Assembly (NCBI GenBank): GCA_037384445.1
Contig: JARRNY010000134.1
Span: 1 to 8,951, forward strand
Length of the DNA stretch: 8,951 nucleotides
Direction of reading: 5' to 3'
Source: Thiodiazotropha sp037384445
Lineage (GTDB): Bacteria > Pseudomonadota > Gammaproteobacteria > Chromatiales > Chromatiaceae
Shown: piece by piece, positions 6,859 through 8,951 of the stretch
How the letters are laid out: every line of letters starts with the position of its first letter
Numbering within the stretch: position 1 is the first letter of the stretch
Program-made: the position numbers and the translations under genes
The notes under the pieces: generated by a model
What the model was told of the DNA's origin: nothing
The model's input: the letters and a program-made list of their open reading frames with translations, nothing else
The model's database searches: none

Positions 6859-7334
6859 TTGCAGCATGTAATGTTCGACATAGACGGGACACTTGTCGAG
6901 TCATACAAGATTGACTCCGAGTGTTTTATTGCGGCCGTGAACGAAGTTATTGGCATTGAACCAGACCCGAACTGGTCAGCTTACAAACATGTTACAGACA
7001 CGGGAATAAAGATAACGTCTATGTGTCATTAGCGACGGGCGGCTGGTACGAAAGTGCTGTACTGAAACTGGAATCAGCGGGCATCAGCCCAGACGGCATA
7101 CCCATCGTATCCTCGAACGATCACTACAGCAGGACTGAAATAATGAAGTTGGCGCTATCCAGTAGCAATACAGCTGCCAGCAACTGCATCTATTTCGGCG
7201 ATGCCAGCTGGGACAAAAAAGCCTGTGAACAACTGGGCTTTCGATTTGTGCTCGTCGGAAACAGGCTGAAACACACACCGAAAATCAAAAATTTTGAGCC
7301 CATTGAAGAAGCCATGGCAATTATCGGTTTATAA
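6859..7334 (+). pseudogene. HAD-family phosphatase, broken by internal deletion and frameshift
   Basis: Two halves of one haloacid-dehalogenase-type hydrolase lie in different frames. The first half starts at TTG 6859 (ACAGGG 7 nt upstream) or ATG 6871, carries motif I, MFDIDGTLVES, then runs to HVTDTGI and stops at TAG 7030-7032. The second half, in frame with 7023-7334, begins DNVYVSLATGGWYESAVLKL (motif II Thr in ATGGW). It has a motif III-like FGDASWDKKACEQLG and ends at TAA 7332. In full-length relatives I would expect about 50-60 residues of cap domain between these parts. They are missing, and the join near 7005-7015 also shifts frame. The two pieces total about 160 residues, against about 210-225 for such enzymes. 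The product is unlikely to be active. GC content by eye is lower than in the operon upstream, and no terminator separates the two. Confidence 0.8.
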
Positions 7335-7416
7335 CGAAACCTTCTTGCGGCGAACACACCGCATACGTACTGTCAAACCGACAAATGCCGTATCAGGCTG
7401 CGGTAACCGCAACTCA

Positions 7417-7848
7417 TCAGTCAGCAGATGAGCCCTCTACACCTTGACGCAGCAACCACTGCCAAGCCTCGTCAGGATCGGTGAAACTCTCAATTCTGAC
7501 CTTGTGTTGCTCGCCAACAAATCCCGTCAACCTCTCCATATTTACCCGCCCACGCGCTTTGGTAGGCGGTAGTACTGCCCAATATTTCCAATCCGTATCC
7601 AGGGCAAGCGGCAACCAGATTTCCTGAGACCAGGCGCTATCCTCGGGCGGAAGAATCGAATTATTTCGATCATCGGAGAACCATTTCTGCGCCTTATGTT
7701 CTCTCAGCACATTCAAACCAGTCATCAGTACATTACGGAAAGCTTCATCTGAAATCGGCTGGAGAAACTTATGATGAACAATGCCAAGATCCGGATAGTG
7801 CCAAAGGATGGCATACTCATTTTCAATCAGGGTTATTCTCTCACTCAT
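7417..7848 (-). CDS. Small SpoIIAA/STAS-like domain protein of unknown function
   Basis: 143 residues from ATG 7848 (minus strand) to TGA 7417-7419. The sequence begins MSERITLIENEY and continues with segments such as ISDEAFRNVLMTGLNVLREHKAQKWFSDDRNNSILPPEDSAW. These resemble small bacterial proteins annotated as STAS/SEC14-like or left hypothetical: an N-terminal strand pair, a central helix, a WxxDxRN-type strand end, and a C-terminal DPDEAWQWL helix. The start at 7848 is preferred over the longer frame starting at 7932, because an AGGGA box precedes it and the extra 28 residues have no family look. No catalytic residues are evident. It converges on the HAD pseudogene. Lower GC than the main operon suggests a different history. 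The fold call is moderate and the function is unknown. Confidence 0.7.
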   Translation of the reverse strand: MSERITLIENEYAILWHYPDLGIVHHKFLQPISDEAFRNVLMTGLNVLREHKAQKWFSDDRNNSILPPEDSAWSQEIWLPLALDTDWKYWAVLPPTKARGRVNMERLTGFVGEQHKVRIESFTDPDEAWQWLLRQGVEGSSAD

Positions 7849-7852
7849 ACCA

Positions 7853-7857
7853 TCCCT
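7853..7857 (-). promoter_or_regulatory. Ribosome binding site deciding the 7848 start
   Basis: On the minus strand AGGGA ends 4 nt before the ATG at 7848, with a second purine run, GAAGGG (7859-7864), just upstream. No comparable site precedes the longer start at 7932. Confidence 0.5.
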
Positions 7858-7939
7858 ACCCTTCTCGATGACTATCGTCTCGACATTATCAGCAACCACC
7901 CAGATTCCCAGTAATGAAGCAGGGATCGCCATTGCCGGC

Positions 7940-8027
7940 GGGGTGCGCCCGAAGGAAGTGCCCTTGGGGTACGCCCGAAGGAAGTGCCCTTGGGGTACGC
8001 CCGAAGGAAGTGCTCTTGGGGTACGCC
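7940..8027. repeat. 26-bp tandem repeat, about 3.4 copies
   Basis: Three full units occupy 7940-7965, 7966-7991 and 7992-8017, with a partial fourth at 8018-8027. Each unit begins GGGGTACGCCCGAAGG and ends AAGTGCCCTT. Unit 1 has TG instead of TA near its start, and unit 3 has CTCTT instead of CCCTT at its end, so copies 1 and 3 each differ from copy 2 by one base. The period of 26 is not a multiple of three, so a frame across the array cycles through three different peptides. This looks like a non-coding minisatellite. It lies upstream of the 7848 gene, in the gap before ilvN. Confidence 0.9.
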
Positions 8028-8173
8028 GTGATCCGAGCCACGCCTTTAGTCCTGAGTCTATTAATATCCAGGACCTGGTTAGTATAAAGCTTAATCCAGC
8101 TTCAGGGCCAAATTAATGCGGCATCATCCCTCCACAGCCTCCCCCCAAGGAAACTCCAATCTCTATTGCCACA
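8028..8173. other. Intergenic remainder between repeat and ilvN
   Basis: Together with the repeat, this forms a gene-free stretch of about 325 bases from 7849 to 8173. Apart from the repeat I see only short palindromes, such as CCAGGACCTGG at 8068-8078 and an AAGCT/AGCTT inverted pair around 8087-8102. Neither is followed by a convincing T-run, so no terminator for ilvBN is called. No credible ORF is seen. Confidence 0.5.
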
Positions 8174-8476
8174 TCAATCCTGAAAGAACCCTTGCAGATT
8201 CCCGAATACCACATGGTCTGGTGGGTGACGCCGCACGTCATGCACATCATGCAGTTTATGCAACTGATGCTCCACTTGGGCTAATCGATCACCCTCTAAC
8301 ACTCTCAGCCAGATCCGGCTGGTATCCGTATTAGGTATCGGCATACAGAGAATGCCATCCACGTTAAAGGCTCGGCGGGAGAAGAGTCCACAGACATGGG
8401 ACATCACGCCAGGATGATTGTTGACGGTAAGCTCAAGGATCGCTTGCGCAGGGTTTGCTGTTTTACTGCTGTTCAT
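8174..8476 (-). CDS. ilvN: Acetolactate synthase small (regulatory) subunit
   Basis: 100 residues, close in length to E. coli IlvN (96) and much shorter than the IlvH type. An N-terminal ACT domain is clear: ILELTVNNHPGVMSHVCGLF followed by SRRAFNVDGILCMPI, nearly matching enteric IlvN. The protein ends in GFFQD. It binds the catalytic subunit, activates it and carries valine feedback inhibition in the branched-chain amino acid pathway, in the cytoplasm. ATG 8476 has a perfect AGGAGG 5 nt upstream. The ilvB stop lies within the start of this gene (14-nt overlap), so translation is probably coupled. Any leader or attenuator would be upstream of ilvB, outside the window. Confidence 0.95.
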   Translation of the reverse strand: MNSSKTANPAQAILELTVNNHPGVMSHVCGLFSRRAFNVDGILCMPIPNTDTSRIWLRVLEGDRLAQVEHQLHKLHDVHDVRRHPPDHVVFGNLQGFFQD

Positions 8477-8951
8477 ATTCGCCTCCTGTCAGCATCTGAT
8501 GATTGGCGCCACCGGGCGGAACCATGGGGTAGACCCGCTGTGTGCCATCGATCGGCACGTGAATGAATTGCGGACCAGGTCTGTTCAGCGCTTCCGCCAG
8601 GGCATTCGGGGCATAACCTGTTTTCGCCAGATCCAGAGTCGACCAGCCGAAGCCACTTGCGATGGCACAGAAATCGGGACTGCCAGCCAAATCGGAGGCG
8701 AAACGGTTACCGTTGTAGAAGAGGTCCTGTTGCTGGCGCACCAGTCCCAGTGCGCCGTTGTTCAGCAACACCAGTTTGATGTTCAGTGCATGCTCGGCGG
8801 CAGTCGCCAACTCTTGCAGATTCATCAGGATACTACCGTCACCACTGAAACAGACGACAGTACGATCCGGCTGCGCCAAGGCTGCCCCGATTGCCGCCGG
8901 CAGGCCAAAGCCCATGGTGCCGAGCCCGCCCGAGGTGAGCCACTGGCGCGG
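8463..8951 (-). CDS. ilvB: Acetolactate synthase large (catalytic) subunit, C-terminal part (partial)
   Basis: The minus-strand frame enters at the right edge and ends at TAA 8463-8465, giving 162 residues of the C-terminal thiamine-diphosphate domain. The fragment starts PRQWLTSGGLGTMGFGLPAA, a hallmark of acetolactate synthase. It contains the ThDP/Mg motif from GDGS to LLNN (GDGSILMNLQELATA at the front, KLVLLNN at the end) and closes with YPMVPPGGANHQML. The internal Met at 8915 is not the start; the frame is open to 8951. The enzyme condenses two pyruvates to 2-acetolactate, or pyruvate with 2-oxobutyrate, using ThDP, Mg and FAD. The wording is close to E. coli IlvB rather than IlvI or IlvG, which agrees with the short IlvN next to it. 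Confidence 0.95.
   Translation of the reverse strand, partial: PRQWLTSGGLGTMGFGLPAAIGAALAQPDRTVVCFSGDGSILMNLQELATAAEHALNIKLVLLNNGALGLVRQQQDLFYNGNRFASDLAGSPDFCAIASGFGWSTLDLAKTGYAPNALAEALNRPGPQFIHVPIDGTQRVYPMVPPGGANHQMLTGGEYEQQ
8482..8487 (-). promoter_or_regulatory. Consensus ribosome binding site of ilvN
   Basis: AGGAGG on the minus strand, 5 nt before ATG 8476 and inside the 3' end of ilvB. It fixes the ilvN start. Confidence 0.8.

Noticed and set aside
7346..7411. TGCGG/CCGCA inverted repeats (7346-7363 and 7399-7411) between convergent genes, as a two-way terminator
   Set aside because: Stems are only five or six base pairs, one loop is too short, and no T-run follows on either strand.
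7877..7920. Possible promoter for the 7848 gene with a GATAAT-like -10 on the minus strand
   Set aside because: No acceptable -35 at the right distance; too weak to list.
7849..7932. Longer N-terminus (28 extra residues) for the 7417-7848 gene
   Set aside because: No ribosome binding site is seen before 7932 and the extra residues look unrelated to the domain; 7848 has one.
8068..8102. CCAGGACCTGG palindrome and AAGCT/AGCTT inverted pair as an ilvBN terminator
   Set aside because: Short stems without a downstream T-run in the minus direction; not convincing.
7808..8116. Plus-strand 102-residue ORF across the tandem repeat
   Set aside because: Its middle is the 26-bp repeat read through three frames, and it overlaps the start of the minus-strand gene.
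1..8951. CRISPR array, tRNA, rRNA, riboswitch or insertion sequence
   Set aside because: Searched by eye on both strands. The only repeat array has a 26-bp period with no spacers, and no transposase or tRNA-like cloverleaf was recognised.

Overview
The window looks like a chromosomal piece of a gammaproteobacterium. The coding DNA is GC-rich for most of its length, and the ilvB/ilvN pair at the right end closely resembles the short-subunit (about 96-100 residue) acetolactate synthase I of enteric gammaproteobacteria. A halophilic or sulfur-oxidising relative of the Chromatiales is a guess, based only on the proposed role of the main operon.

Positions 1-6830 (+ strand) hold one tightly packed operon whose promoter lies off the left edge. 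In order: the tail of an unidentified membrane protein (1-147); an M20-family N-carbamoyl-amino-acid hydrolase / allantoate amidohydrolase relative (150-1388); an isochorismatase-family cysteine hydrolase with an intact Asp-Lys-Cys triad (1416-2180); a sodium:solute symporter (2177-3631); a 40-residue single-span membrane protein (3628-3750); an aspartate-carbamoyltransferase-like enzyme that lacks the aspartate-binding Arg and Gln (3744-4808); and a 668-residue glutamine-hydrolysing asparagine-synthase-like amidotransferase (4824-6830). Neighbouring genes overlap by 4-7 nt or sit 2-27 nt apart.

The operon reads as two halves joined by a transporter. One half carbamoylates an amine and uses ATP and glutamine to turn a carboxylate into an amide. 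The other half hydrolyses an amide and removes an N-carbamoyl group. A known metabolite with exactly both groups is N-alpha-carbamoyl-L-glutamine 1-amide, a compatible solute reported from a halophilic Ectothiorhodospira. I propose that this locus makes, takes up and recycles that solute or a close analogue. The enzyme classes are well supported. The product is inference.

Positions 6831-8173 are different: lower GC by eye, sparse genes, a HAD-family phosphatase pseudogene broken by an internal deletion and frameshift (6859-7334), a convergent small SpoIIAA/STAS-like gene of unknown function (7417-7848, - strand), and a 26-bp tandem repeat (7940-8027). Housekeeping sequence resumes with the 3' end of ilvB and all of ilvN on the - strand (8174-8951).
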